This document shows positions 1 to 12,100 of a stretch of 64,000 nucleotides of DNA, one piece after another. Within the stretch, counting starts at the first letter, position 1, and each line of letters starts with the position of its first letter. The stretch comes from Bursaphelenchus xylophilus. Taxonomy: Eukaryota > Nematoda > Chromadorea > Rhabditida > Aphelenchoididae. Made by a program: the position numbers and the translations under genes. The notes under the pieces were generated by a model. It was not told the origin of the DNA, made no database searches, and saw nothing but the letters and a program-made list of their open reading frames with translations. The stretch lies in the NCBI GenBank assembly GCA_904066235.2, contig CAJFCV020000001.1, positions 5,890,001-5,954,000 on the forward strand. Reading direction: 5' to 3'.

Positions 1-1364
1 AGTCCCCAGAAAAGCCTGTGCTTTCCGTCGAAATCTCCAATCATTCTCAGGTTACACTGAAAGAATTTGGATTGTCGTAAGTTTATATTCTTTTTTAGTT
101 TGTTTTTTAGGATTGACGCTGACAAGAACAACATTACTATCAAACCGTTGAACGGACTGACATTGAAGTTTCTAATAGCTCAGGAAGACCCAAATGCTCT
201 CCATATTACTCTGAGAGTGTCAGGGAATGTAATGACACTTAAATTTCCTGCGGGTATGTTAAGATTTTCTTGTTCAGTGTCTTCTTTAGTCAGAGATTAC
301 GCCTTGGAACGACGATATACGATAGTTAGTGGTGATTGTAAATGCGTAATCACGTCCGAAGACGAAATTCCATTCCAAATACAAGGCCTTTCTTTTATAA
401 AAGAGATGAGTGAGTGTTTTTTTTGCAATATAGTTATATCTCTGCGTTTTAGTTGCTAAATTTGTCCCTTTCCCAGTAGAATCGACGAGAGAGCTTACAA
501 AATCTCTGATTTTGTATACTGTAACAATCCCAAAGTTGACCAAAGTGAATATTCCCTTAGGGCATCATGTTTATATACGGGTCAAGAAAGGAAGTAAGTT
601 TGTTTTCGTCGAATTTATCGTTGTAAATTTTTAGATAACCGGTTACATAAGCCGTTTACTCCATTTTGGATTAAGAGTGAGCCAGGATTCAAGGACAAGA
701 TACAATTTCTCATCCGAATATACCCAGATGGGATCATTTCTCCTGCATTTCGGGATCTAAAGACCGGTAACTTTATTATTTTTATTCGGTTTCCATTTTT
801 TTCACATATTTTTATGTTACTTTAGGTGACACGATGGAGATATCAAATTCCATGGGTTTATTTGAAATGAACTGCTTTAAAAGTACAAATTTTGTTTATG
901 TGGCTGGAGGAACTGGGATTACACCGATGCTTAATATAATTAAGACTCAATTGGATAGCGGGTGTGTATGAGAATGTGTAATATAAAGAAATAATTTACA
1001 GGAATAGAAACAACCATTTGTATTTCTTCAACCGATCGAGTGATGAGGTACCAGAGTTGGACTTCCTACCCTTCGAAGTCGATGATATTCACATGGAAAT
1101 TATAACAAGCCAGCCGGAAGAAAATTGGAAAGGAAGAACCGGAAAGGTCAATCAGATTGTGGACTTTATGAGGGAGGATAAGGTCGGGGAGATGGAGGAT
1201 TGTAACTTCTTGGTTTGTGGACCTATTGCATTCAATAGAAAGGCTGTAGAGTAAGTCATTTATATTGATTTAGATACGTTTTGTGCCCAGAATTATTTTT
1301 CGATAATTTTAGATCGCTGAAAACTGCCGGCATATCAGAAGAGAGTATTTTTGTATTTGAATAA
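1..1364 (+). CDS. CYB5R4: Cytochrome b5 reductase 4-like (NCB5OR) oxidoreductase, 3' part
   Basis: The 5' end is cut off by the window. Exons: 1-76, 111-253, 290-409, 453-593, 635-766, 826-961, 1002-1250, 1313-1364; frame holds at all junctions. The first two exons resemble the CS (p23-like) linker domain of NCB5OR. They are followed by the FAD-binding beta barrel (PLGHHVYIRV, then KPFTPFW in place of the usual R-x-Y-T-P) and the NAD-binding half (VYVAGGTGITPM; CGPIAF near the end). The family moves electrons from NAD(P)H through FAD to a cytochrome b5 haem at the ER. The b5 domain should lie upstream. The order CS, FAD, NAD and the wording around HVYIRV and FFNRSSDE fit NCB5OR better than plain cytochrome b5 reductase. 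An AATAAA at 1360-1365 overlaps the stop codon. It is probably the first visible gene of an operon-like run with COX11. Confidence 0.8.
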
Positions 1365-1474
1365 ACGAGTATGTCTATTCCCGAGAGTAATTTTATCGCG
1401 TTTCCGCCATGGTCAGATCCAGAATCTTACTTCTTTTTGTTGTTGTTCTTATGAGTTTTGTAAAATTTAGATAA

Positions 1475-2602
1475 ATGTTGTCAATATGGGTCAGATCTTC
1501 AATATGTAAACCTAATATCAGAGAATTACGGAGTCTTCAGAGGTTATTCCGAAGTCAGAATGTTACAATTCATCGAGAGATTACTGTAACAAGAGTGATT
1601 CCACAGAAGAGATTCCCTGATTTTTCTCGCAGCAATAAAGCCGGCAATCGGGACACAATGTATTATGTTTTGAGTATTGGAGTCGTGGCCATAGGCCTGA
1701 CCTTTGCCGCCATCCCATTATATCGGATGTTTTGTGAGGCAACTTCTTTTGGCGGGTTGACACAGGTAAGTTAGGATGGATAAGGTTAAACTATAGTTTA
1801 GGTGGCCAAAGATTTCGACAAAATTGAGAAGATGAATGAAGTGAAAGATCGGCTGATTAAGGTGCAATTTAATGCAGATGTCCCTTCTTCGATGCAATGG
1901 AACTTTAAACCGTTACAGAAAGAGATCTATGTACATCCGGGAGAGACGGCACTTGCTTTTTATTCAGGTAATTGAAAGTGACTTATTTTACGTAACGAAA
2001 TGCAAATTAGAAGATTCTGTTTCCCGATTTGAGGCGAACTGCAGAATGATTGACGTAAAAAGAACTGAATCACTCGACTGAACTGATCTTGTTTTGTTTT
2101 TCACGGCCAGTTTAAACTCCAAAACTCTTAAATTTTTACTTTAAAAATTTCCGAAGATGGTGGGTGGAGGTTGTTTATAAACGTTCTGATGGTTTACAAA
2201 AGTCCTTGGGATTAAATCAATCCTGCAAAGATTGCTGTGATTGGCCAAAGTTCACCTTATTTTGCAGCCAAAAACCCGACGGATCGACCAATTGTGGGGA
2301 TTTCGTCCTACAATTTGACGCCCTTCCAAGCCGCCTACTACTTTAACAAGATCCAATGTTTCTGTTTTGAGGAGCAGATCCTGAATCCGGGCGAGGAAGT
2401 GGAGTTGCCCGTCTTCTTTTACATCGACCCTGACTACGCAAATGACCCGAGCCTCGAACATTTGGATCAGATTCTGCTCAGTTACACCTTCCACGAAGCC
2501 AAATCTGGCCTCCAATTGCCTTCTCCATTCGATCCGAACAATCGACCGAGCATTTCGGTCGATTTCCAGAAGAAAAACGAGGTCCAACAGACCTCAAGCT
2601 GA
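1475..2602 (+). CDS. COX11: Cytochrome c oxidase assembly protein COX11
   Basis: Three exons (1475-1765, 1802-1967, 2268-2602) encode about 263 residues, normal for COX11. An N-terminal basic, Arg-rich stretch looks like a mitochondrial presequence. One transmembrane segment (YYVLSIGVVAIGLTFAAIPL) is followed by the conserved YRMFCEAT, then a beta-rich intermembrane-space domain with the copper-binding motif CFCFEEQ and the family signature PVFFYIDP. COX11 delivers copper to the CuB site of COX1. The start codon lies 4 bases after an acceptor-like AAATTTAG and only 110 bp after the upstream stop, so the mRNA is probably trans-spliced from a polycistronic transcript. The 300-bp second intron is long for this region; reading through it gives no COX11 similarity, whereas splicing restores AFYS joined to AKNPTDRPIVG. 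Confidence 0.93.
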
Positions 2603-2789
2603 TTGATTTATTCTAATATCTAGGTTGTTTTGTTATCAGTTTTGTGTGTTTGATTTGTTGATAAAGTTGGAGGATAGAAGACGGTGGTGTTAGGTGTTCT
2701 TAAATGGTCTAAAACCCAAATTATTTCCACTTTTACGTTGTTGGTCCCCAATGATTGCTGTTACAATTGATTTCAAATGTTCCAGTGCC

Positions 2790-5700
2790 ATGGAAGCGGA
2801 TAAAAAAGATCCGCAATCGTCTCAAAAGGCTGATGAAAACCCCCAAGGACAAGGTGAGAAAGACGAAGCCGCGCCCAAGCCCCACAAGAAAGTACGGTAG
2901 TCTGATGAGTTTGAGAATTCAGATCAGAATTTGATTTGTTTTATTTCGTACTGTAAGATATTCGTTCTAGATAATCGTTGGAGTATGTGCAATGCAAAGA
3001 AAAGCCAATTCGAAGCCGATGCGTGCGATCATGAAGAAGATTGCGGAGTATTACAAGGAATGGCTTGAGATCTACGTGTTCCCAGAGGATGTTATTCTCA
3101 ATGATCCTGTCGAGAATTGGCCTCTTTGTGATTGTTTGATCAGTTTTCATGCCACGGACTTTCCATTGAATAAGGCCATCGAGTATGAGAGATTGAGGAG
3201 ACCGTATGTCATCAACGACCTTCATCGACAGTTCGATCTGGTAAGGATACTGTAGTTTAATTGATGTCTACTACAATTCGATTATTGTTATTATTTTTGC
3301 AGCTGGATCGAAGAAAAGTGTTCCGAACATTGGCCCGCGCCGGAATCGAGCATCCCAGGCATTGTGTTCTGGTCAGAAATGAGGAAGGAAAAGGTAAAAT
3401 ACCCGTATTTAATATCTGAAAAAGAGTTTCAGTTGTCGGCGGGGAACTGCGCGAGTTCAACGACCACATCGAGGTCAATGGAATGGTGTTCAACAAGCCC
3501 TTTGTGGAGAAACCGATCTCTGCCGAGGATCACAACGTCTACATCTATTTCCCCAGCTCTGTTGGTGGCGGCTCTCAACGATTATTCCGAAAGGTAGGTT
3601 AAGATGCAAGTTAATAATGTGGGGAAGAAATAACACGATAGGTTTGCTTCTCCCCTCGGTTAGAATTTCCCTTCCTATTGCTTTTCCCATACTAACACCC
3701 TTCAAAAAGGCCCTGGGGCACTTTCCCATCATGGCTATTAAAGCCAGTAGGCGATTCGGACATTGCTTTAAAGTCGGCTGCTCAGGTAAACGATCGGAGT
3801 TCCTGGTACTCCCCGGTGAGTACTGTGAGACGAGAAGGATCTTACATTTATGAGGAGTTCATACAAGCAGACGGAACTGATGTTAAAGTGTATGCAGTGG
3901 GACCTTATTATGCACATGCTGAAGCCAGAAAAGCGCCAGGATTGGATGGGAAAGTGGAAAGAGATCAGGATGGGAAGGAAGTCAGGTATCCAGTCATTCT
4001 GACGGCCAAGGAGAAAATGATCGCCAGAAGGGTTGTCATCGCGTTTGGAGTAAGTGGGGACTAATTGACAACTCTGTCTTAGCAAACCGTCTGTGGATTC
4101 GATCTTCTCCGAGCCAACGGAAAGTCCTACGTTTGTGATGTGAATGGATTTTCGTTTGTGAAAACATCCACTAAATATTATGAAGATACCGCGAGGATTC
4201 TGGGAAATACAATCCTTAGAAGATTGGCTTCTTCCCTGAGTATCCCTTGGCATATTCCATTTCAAGCTGGTAAGTGATACTCATAACCTCATGTGTATGC
4301 GATATATAGATGATCCACCTTTGGTTTCAACTCCCAGTGGTCGAATAATGGAACTCCGATGTGTGGTTTCGGTGATCAGACATGGGGACAGAACTCCCAA
4401 GCAGAAGATGAAAGTAGTCGTGAATGATGAGAGATTTCACAATCTCTTCAAAAAGTATGGAAAGGAAAAGAAAATGGAAATCAAAATGAAAAAACCGGCA
4501 CAATTGATGGAAATGCTGGAATTGATCAGAGAAATACTCCATGAACAGCAAGACCTGAGGTCCAGTTCGTTGTCTAGAATGACCGAGCTCAGAGAAGATG
4601 AAGCCGAGTTCAAAGAAGTCGAAGCGGCCTTGGAGAAAGCTGAGGAAAATGTCAAAACTTGGGACCAGATGAGAACTGTTCTCGAAATGTAAGGGATACT
4701 CGCCACATAAACTCCCGACAATTTGCACAGTGTGGTTTTTCGCGTTCGTCATCGCGACTTCCGGTTTTTAAATAGCACGTGACATGCACTTTTTACAAAA
4801 TTGTTGGGTCTTTAGCAAGTAGTATATTACGTAATACTTTAGGTATGGCCACTTCTCTGGGATCAATCGGAAGATCCAAATGAAATATGTAAACCCGAAA
4901 GATGTGAAAAACAGCTCCGAATCAGAAGAACCTCAGTCCCCGGACATACTTCTTATCGTTAAATGGGGTGGAGAACTGACAACAGCCGGAGTATTACAAG
5001 CTGAAGCGTTGGGGAAGTTATTCCGGACATTATATCCGGGAATCAGAAGAACGGACGGGAAGGATGGACCGGAAGACACTCAAGGACTAGGATTCCTCCG
5101 ACTTCATTCAACCTATAGACATGATCTCAAGATATATGCATCGGATGAAGGAAGGGTTCAGATGACTGCTGCCGCTTTTACTAAGGTAATTTTGATGACT
5201 GACTGAGTATCCCCCTTTCGGGTTCCTGAAGGGGGGATACACAAAAATCCTGACTCTTTTGATACCACAACTAAAATTAATTTTTATATAAAATTTAATT
5301 TGGATTAGGGATTACTGGCGCTCGAAGGAGAATTGACCCCTATTTTGATGCAAATGGTCAAGTCAGCAAACACTGATGGTCTCCTCAATGATGATTACAA
5401 TGCCAGGCAATTCCAGAACGACCTCAAAGGATATCTGCATTCAGTTCTTCAGGCTGACAGAGATTTTACACCAGAAGATTATCAAAGTCTGAATCCATCG
5501 GGCCTCAGGTCCATAAATAATGCCATGGAATTCATCAAAAACCCGAGAAAAATGTGCCATGAGATTGCCGGATATGTCCAGAAAATGTGTGAGATCATCC
5601 GATGGCACAAAATCAACAAACCCGGTTTGTTTTGAATCGTAATTTTTTAAAATTTTTGTACTTTTTTAGATAGATGCCTCTACCTCAACGAAAGCTGGGA

Positions 5701-8186
5701 GCTGGCCGAACGCCGTTGGTCGAAAGAACTCCGGGAATTCAGAAAGAATAATCGAAACGGAACAGATACCGACTTTGATATCTCGAAGATCCCGGATATC
5801 TATGACAACATAAAATACGACCTCGAACACAACCCCGACCTTTGCATTAACAGTGAAACCGAATTCGAGAGGTTCTACCTGTGTGTAAAGAACATGGCTG
5901 ACATTGTCGTCCCGCAGGAATACGGGATCAGCACGGAAAGTAAGATCTGCGTCGCCCAGAGAGTCTGCACCCCCTTATTGGCAAAGATTAAGAACGACCT
6001 CCACCGTTGTGTCCAGAATCCGGAAGATGAAGCCGAAAGTCTAACTAGGTTGGATCCACGGGCTTCGGAAGGGATTGCAACTCCAATGAGACATGTCCGG
6101 ACAAGACTCTACTTCACCTCGGAAAGCCACATCCACACTTTGATGAATCTGATTAGATACGGAGGACTCTGTCCAGTAAGTTTCTCAAGAATAAAAGTTA
6201 CCTTTATCTTAGCCGGATGACAAGAAATGGCAGAGAGCGATGAACTTCCTCTCCGGAGTCACCGAATTCAATTACATGACGCAAGTCGTGTTAATGGTTT
6301 ATGAAGACAGTAGAGCAGAAGAAGAAGGAAATCCAACTGACCGATTCCATGTGGAACTCCTCTTCTCTCCTGGACTTTATCCCTGCTTCCTAACGGAGAA
6401 GGAGAAGATCTATGAGACCAGATTCAACAATAAACAGAAGATCCCCCATTCATTGAACACCAAGAGCTCCAAGACCTATAAGAGTTATTCGAGTGACGCC
6501 TCTGATCGTGAAGGGAATGAGTCGGACTTTTCGAAGGAAGCTTCTGTTCCTACTCTCAACCCTGCCAAGGATTCTCAAAGAAGTTGTTCATTTGATGTCC
6601 CATCTAGATCGAACTCTTTGAAAACTCCGAGGACATCGCCAAGAAGAACATCGCCCTTGGAAAAAGATGCCGCGAAAGTCCCAGAAGATAAAAAAGGAAG
6701 TCCGGAAGGAAAAGAAGATGGTCATGAATCGGATGAGGAACTCACTGATAACGCCGTTAATCTGGTAGTGCTCGGAGAAGTCGCGGGTAAAGAGTTCAGT
6801 GAGATGGGGCAACCGGCTCCACAACTATCTAGGAAACGGCATACGACATCGGAAAGATATGATGTTCAGACCAAAACAGAAGAATTGGTGGAAGAAGCAA
6901 CTCCAGAAAACTACATGAGTTTGATTTATAACAATGCTCAGAAATTAGAGGAGGTCGGAAAGAATAACGCCACGGGAGAAGCGGACATCCCAAAATTTGT
7001 GAGATTCAACACAAATCCCAATCAAATCATCAAATCGATGAGTGATGTGGCCTGTAATAGACGAAGACTTCTGTCCACCGACGATTCCCTAGATGAATCC
7101 AGATTAAAAGAAGCCGAAGCCAATGCCGAAGGACTGATTCTAGAAGCGAATCAAGCCACGGTGGGAAGTGGGCGAGGGAATTGGGCCAAAGATATTCTGG
7201 GGGCGAAAGACGACGAGACAGACAAAAACAATTCGAGCACTTCATCCACAAAGACCTCCAACACATCTCCCAATGAACCCGATCGACCTCCATTATCAGA
7301 AGTATTCAGCCGAAGAGATATTATAGTGATGAAGAGATCCGAATCCAAAGAACCCCTTGGAATTCAGAATGCAGAGAATCAAGAACTCAAAAGAGATGGA
7401 GAAGAAGAAGCCAAGCGCCATAGCTGTAAGTTAGTACCGCATTAAAACTGACCCTATATTTCCCATGAGTTTAATATCAAGGCATTCCTTTGTTGCTTCA
7501 TAATGTCTTTGACGATTTCAGCGCGACGATCACGTTTCCCCTATCGTTTCAAGCATCATACAGTCAATTTGCTTACAGGTCCGTAGATATCTGTTTATAC
7601 TTTTCAGGATATTGTACTAAACTTCATTTTTTAAACCCGAATCTATGCTTAATCTAATACCCAGACTTCAGGTGGAAGTAGTGTAGATAATCGACTTATC
7701 AGCACTGACGTCCTTATGGGGAAGTTTGCAGACACGAGCAGGAAACGTCATCTGAACAGTAAGTTAAGTTTTAATGGTAATTTTGTGTGAATTTAGACCC
7801 CGCGGTGCTCTCAACAGCTGTTATTGCCCGATCCTCGTCTGCCCCTAGACTTCAGACCTACAAGGATGGCGATGAGATCCCAGTAGCCGAGATTCGAAGA
7901 TTCTGGCCACCCTTGCGATCACTGGAAACAATGCATGACAACATTCAATTCAAGCAATTCGATCAATTCTTGGAGAAAATGATCGTGAACAACACCCCAC
8001 TACCCTCGCCTCCACGAACCCCGGTTTTTAAAGATGACACTCCCAATCAAGGTAGGATATAATGATGTTAATCTAACGTGTTATATTATTGTTTGTAATT
8101 AAATTATTTTAGCCGCCATAGACTCTAAACTAAAGGACACAATCCGTCGTCTCAACAAGATTCGACCAGACTCAGTTGACGCATAA
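2790..8186 (+). CDS. PPIP5K: Diphosphoinositol pentakisphosphate kinase (PPIP5K/VIP1)
   Basis: Fifteen exons (2790-2891, 2971-3240, 3303-3393, 3433-3593, 3786-4049, 4083-4269, 4310-4688, 4843-5185, 5309-5624, 5670-6175, 6213-7425, 7522-7578, 7672-7758, 7797-8051, 8113-8186) give about 1434 residues. The N-terminal ATP-grasp kinase opens with [17 protein letters not shown] and contains the conserved SSWYSP and [14 protein letters not shown] blocks. The histidine-acid-phosphatase half carries [12 protein letters not shown] near residue 383 and the late [16 protein letters not shown]. The kinase makes 1-PP-InsP5/InsP8 and the phosphatase half removes those pyrophosphates; it is cytosolic. A Ser/Pro-rich, charged tail of about 500 residues follows, as in animal homologues. 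The start was chosen because it sits 4 bases after a TTCCAG acceptor-like site at 2785; an upstream in-frame ATG exists at 2694. Third gene of the co-directional run. Confidence 0.95.
5207..5240. repeat. Small intronic hairpin
   Basis: GTATCCCCC and GGGGGATAC form a short inverted repeat around a small loop inside a PPIP5K intron (5186-5308). Function unknown; it may be the remnant of a mobile element or simply local structure. Confidence 0.5.
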
Positions 8187-8273
8187 AATACACTCGGTTT
8201 TACTTTTCCAAATATATTTATCGCTTGTACATATATTGTTTAGGAATGTTAGAAATAAATAATCTAGAAAGCA

Positions 8274-8948
8274 TCAAAACGGATTCTTAAAGTTGGAGAA
8301 AGAAGGCAGATCGGGCAGTTTGAGATCTTTGATTTGTTGAGGAATATTTATATTCTTCATGGCAGAGACAGCTCGAGCAGGCGCCGCAGAAATACCAGCC
8401 TACAGCACCAACATTTAGATATTGCATTAATACATTTAGAATTAAAATATTGACTTACTTCTTGCTTTTCTAGCCTTTCTTGTTCCTGTATCCTCAGCAG
8501 AATCTCGCTCATATTAGTCTCCAACACCATTCCACCCATCACCAATTCATTCAAAATATGGTGAACCTTATCCACGTGAAAGATCAGATCAAGTTCACAA
8601 ACATTCTCGAAACATCTGTCAAGAGTCTCCACAAAGACTTGGATGAGATCCAAGATACCCAATTCACTTTCCGAAGAGTCCACACAGAATACGAAGTAAA
8701 GCGTAGCATAATGTCGGTATATCAACTTGTAATCCGATCCCCCGATCAAAGAACCGCCTTCCAAGAAATTACACACATTATCATCACGTTTGGACACTAA
8801 TTGGAACGTCTCCCGAACAATATGCTGCTGCTCTTCTTCGGTCTAAACACAAGAATGGGCAAAATAGATACAGACTTACATATCTTGTATAGAACTTGAG
8901 AAGTCGGGGTTTCCCGTGATTATTAAATACTAAGATGGCTTTTATCAT
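8274..8948 (-). CDS. AP3S: AP-3 complex sigma subunit
   Basis: Three exons on the minus strand (8948-8880, 8842-8459, 8399-8274) encode about 192 residues, the usual size. It starts MIKAILVFNNHGKPRLLKFY, the standard sigma-adaptin beta strand, contains YRHYATLYFVFCVDSSESEL, and ends with the AP-3-specific tail AGISAAPARAVSAMKN rather than the shorter AP-1/AP-2 end. As part of the AP-3 adaptor it sorts cargo from endosomes to lysosome-related organelles (gut granules in nematodes). Its 3' end faces that of PPIP5K at a distance of 87 bp, and its 5' end is only 216 bp from the divergent TRAPPC10 start. Shared promoter DNA with another trafficking gene is therefore likely. Confidence 0.95.
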
Positions 8949-9164
8949 TTTAGAAACATAACAATAACACCTCCGTATTCAGGTATCTAAAAATTATCCC
9001 ATATGTATCTAAAATCTTATCAAAATTCCACTCGATAAGAAATTATTTCTTTTAGTCCTGAAGCGAAAATTGTAATGCCAAAAAGATTTGGCATTCTGTC
9101 ATTACGGCTGAAAAAATAAACAAAAAATGTGAGATGGTCCAAATCATTCTAAATCAATGTAGTT

Positions 9165-12100
9165 ATGAAGCCAGATGCCTTTGAGCAGATAATCAAGGCC
9201 AAACCGATTCAATTAACATGTAAGATCACTAATATATTGTACTTGATATCAAAATATAAACTTTTTTTTAGGGAAAGGAAATCGAAATTGCTTCGTGTTG
9301 CATGAAAAAAGTGTGTACAATGCACTGGGGAATGGAAGTGTTAGTTGGAAAAGGTTAGACGTTTGTTATTATTGCCAGTCTCTAAGATTAGCATTTTGCA
9401 TGCGAATATTACAGGGATGACGAGAAGAAAGCGCCTTATCCCCTTCCAACCCGGTTCCAACTAATCTTCTTGCCGTTTGATCCTCATTTTGTCATCAGGG
9501 ATGGCATAGTGGCCACAGTAGACCAAGTTGCTTTTATCCACTTCTATTTTCTACTTGCTTCGGTAAGCTTAGTGTCAAGTACAATATCGATAAATCAGAC
9601 CGTCGAAGAGTATCGTCAAGTACTGCCAGAGTTTGCCGAATGGTTCAGTCAGGTCAGAGATAGTAATTTTATCATTGTTTTCGACTCTACGAAAGCGAAA
9701 GAGAACAAATCCCGAGGGCATATCATGGAGAAGTTGAAAAGTGATGTCCAAAACCATTCTAACAAGTAAGGTTACGATAAAAATACTTTTAAATTTTTTT
9801 GTTTTTAGAATTCTTGAGATTAATGTGAACAAGCCGGCTTTTTGTGGTGCAGTTCTATCCACCTTTACATCAGCTTTGGATAAGTATTCGAATAATTTAA
9901 GTGCCATCACTCTGACCAAAAGAGATGAACATGACGAGCCGGACTTTAGTGTAGTCAGTTTGATCAATTTGGAATTTAGTTATTGTACTTTTTATTGGAG
10001 TTTGGGTCTTTTGGAGAGTGCTTTGGAAGTGATGGAAGAGATGGTCAAGGTTTTGAACGCATTGTTGGATGAGAGTAAGTTGTTTCTTGTTGAATATTGG
10101 TTTTTAGGCTCTTCCAAAGTCTGGCTAAACAAGCTCAGGTCTCCCCTAAATGGATATAAATCCCTGATTCTGTCCGAATCTTTGAATCGGAGTAATCTAA
10201 ATGAGTCGGATTCCCTGTTATCAATCAGATCTTTTCTTTTGTCTCATCAAATTTTTGCTTCGATTTATGTTTTTGAAGAGCGAAAACAAAAGAAATTGGG
10301 GGACGTGGCCACATTGGGCAATTTGAGGAATTATTTTATAACCCTATTAGCCAGATATGGATTGCAAATGGTCGAGAATGCCGGTAATGATTGGCATCGA
10401 TTAAAAGTAAGCATAATATGATGAATCATTATATGTAATGCGTAACGTTGAAGCTAAGAGAGCATAGATTGCTTCAAGATTTCATCCAAATCTTCTGGTT
10501 GGAGGAGATCTTATCCTTTCTTGGATTCATCGGCGATTTCTTTGACTCGGAAAGTTCGGCCAGATTCGTTATCCAAATCCACCAAATTCTGATCGATGCA
10601 GTGAGTAAATCCATTTAGTCATTATGCATTTAGTGGGAGGACGTTTGTTCCAAGAAGTATTCCAACACTTACGTTGATTGGTTTGATTCCATCAACAAAG
10701 TTGATGACTCTTTGAGTCCATTAATTCACACTTTGAGGTTCTTGAGACCCGATGAGATGTATATTTGTTATAATGAGACCTTAAAACGGGGTCTGAATGT
10801 CATGGAAAGGCACAAATGGAACGTATATTACACGCAGAACAAATGGAAGAGAGTCAAGTTGTTATAGTAAGATTAGAATTAATTGTTTTATATTATTTTA
10901 GTGATCTGGGGAAGAAAGATTTGTTCAGAAGGGAAGTGATGGAATTTATTGAGAGTAACAGCAAAACTAAGATGCCTGTTCCATGGCTTCTCGAAGTATT
11001 CAAAACGTTGAATGGGACTTGTAAAGGAGAAATGGAAAAGGAAATAAAGGTGTAAGATGTAACTTTACTCATCATGGCTAATATATAATTTATGTTTTCC
11101 AGATTAAGATGGTTGGTGTTATCCCAGTTTATTTACAATCCCACAGAAGAGAATTTAAAGGCCCTGAGATCATTAAAACCAAACGAAATTAATTTATTGT
11201 AGGTTTAGGTATCAAGTATAATATGTTTTAGACGGAACTTTGAATGGAAGTACAACACTCAATTTCCTTTTAAAATAAAGCTGATTTCTCGAGATTTGAT
11301 AACTTCAAAAGTGGGATCTGTATTTAATTTTACCATCAAAATATTGAGTCATCTTCCACTTGATGTGGGATGTGAATCTGAAGCCATTTTATGTTTTCTG
11401 GATGCAGATCGAACAATCTCAGCGAATCCATGTTTCAAATCAAGGCAGGAGGTAAGATTTTCTTAATATAAAATAGTCTTTTTTATTTATAATATTGTAT
11501 TATTATAGGGGAGTGTCCTAAAAATAGCCAATGTCCAAAAAGCCCTGCCAAAGTCCAGATATCTTGAGTTATTTAGTAAAACGAGTAGCCAATTGGAGAG
11601 CAAAGTTACTGCCAGACTTTTGACCGATCCTGTCTTGAGACCGGGGATCAATGTTCTTCAATTCGAGGCTAAAGTAAGATGATTTTACAGGGTGCGTCAA
11701 AAAATATGAACAAAAATTTTAACTTGCCCTGCGGGCTGTAGGAATTAATTTTTGCCAAGGTTTTTTTGCGCACCCTTAAAATAATTTTAGTGCTCCACAG
11801 CTGGATTGTACTGTTTAAACGAAGTAAACATAATGGTTACTCCCCACGATGTCTTCTCCTTATCTTATCAGTACGAAGCGTCGTTGAATGACCAGCTGAA
11901 ACCTCTGTTGTGTCATTGTAGTTTAGATCGACCGACTGTGAAGATTTGCAACGATGAAAGTAGGCGTCTTCGGACATTCCAAGGTTACTGTAATTTCTTT
12001 TTAGAAGTTTTGTTTGCTGGGATAGCTCAAAGACTGAAAATTTACGTCGAATTTGGCTCCAATGCCTCAGGGGATCTGAAAATAAGTTTGGCTGATGGAA

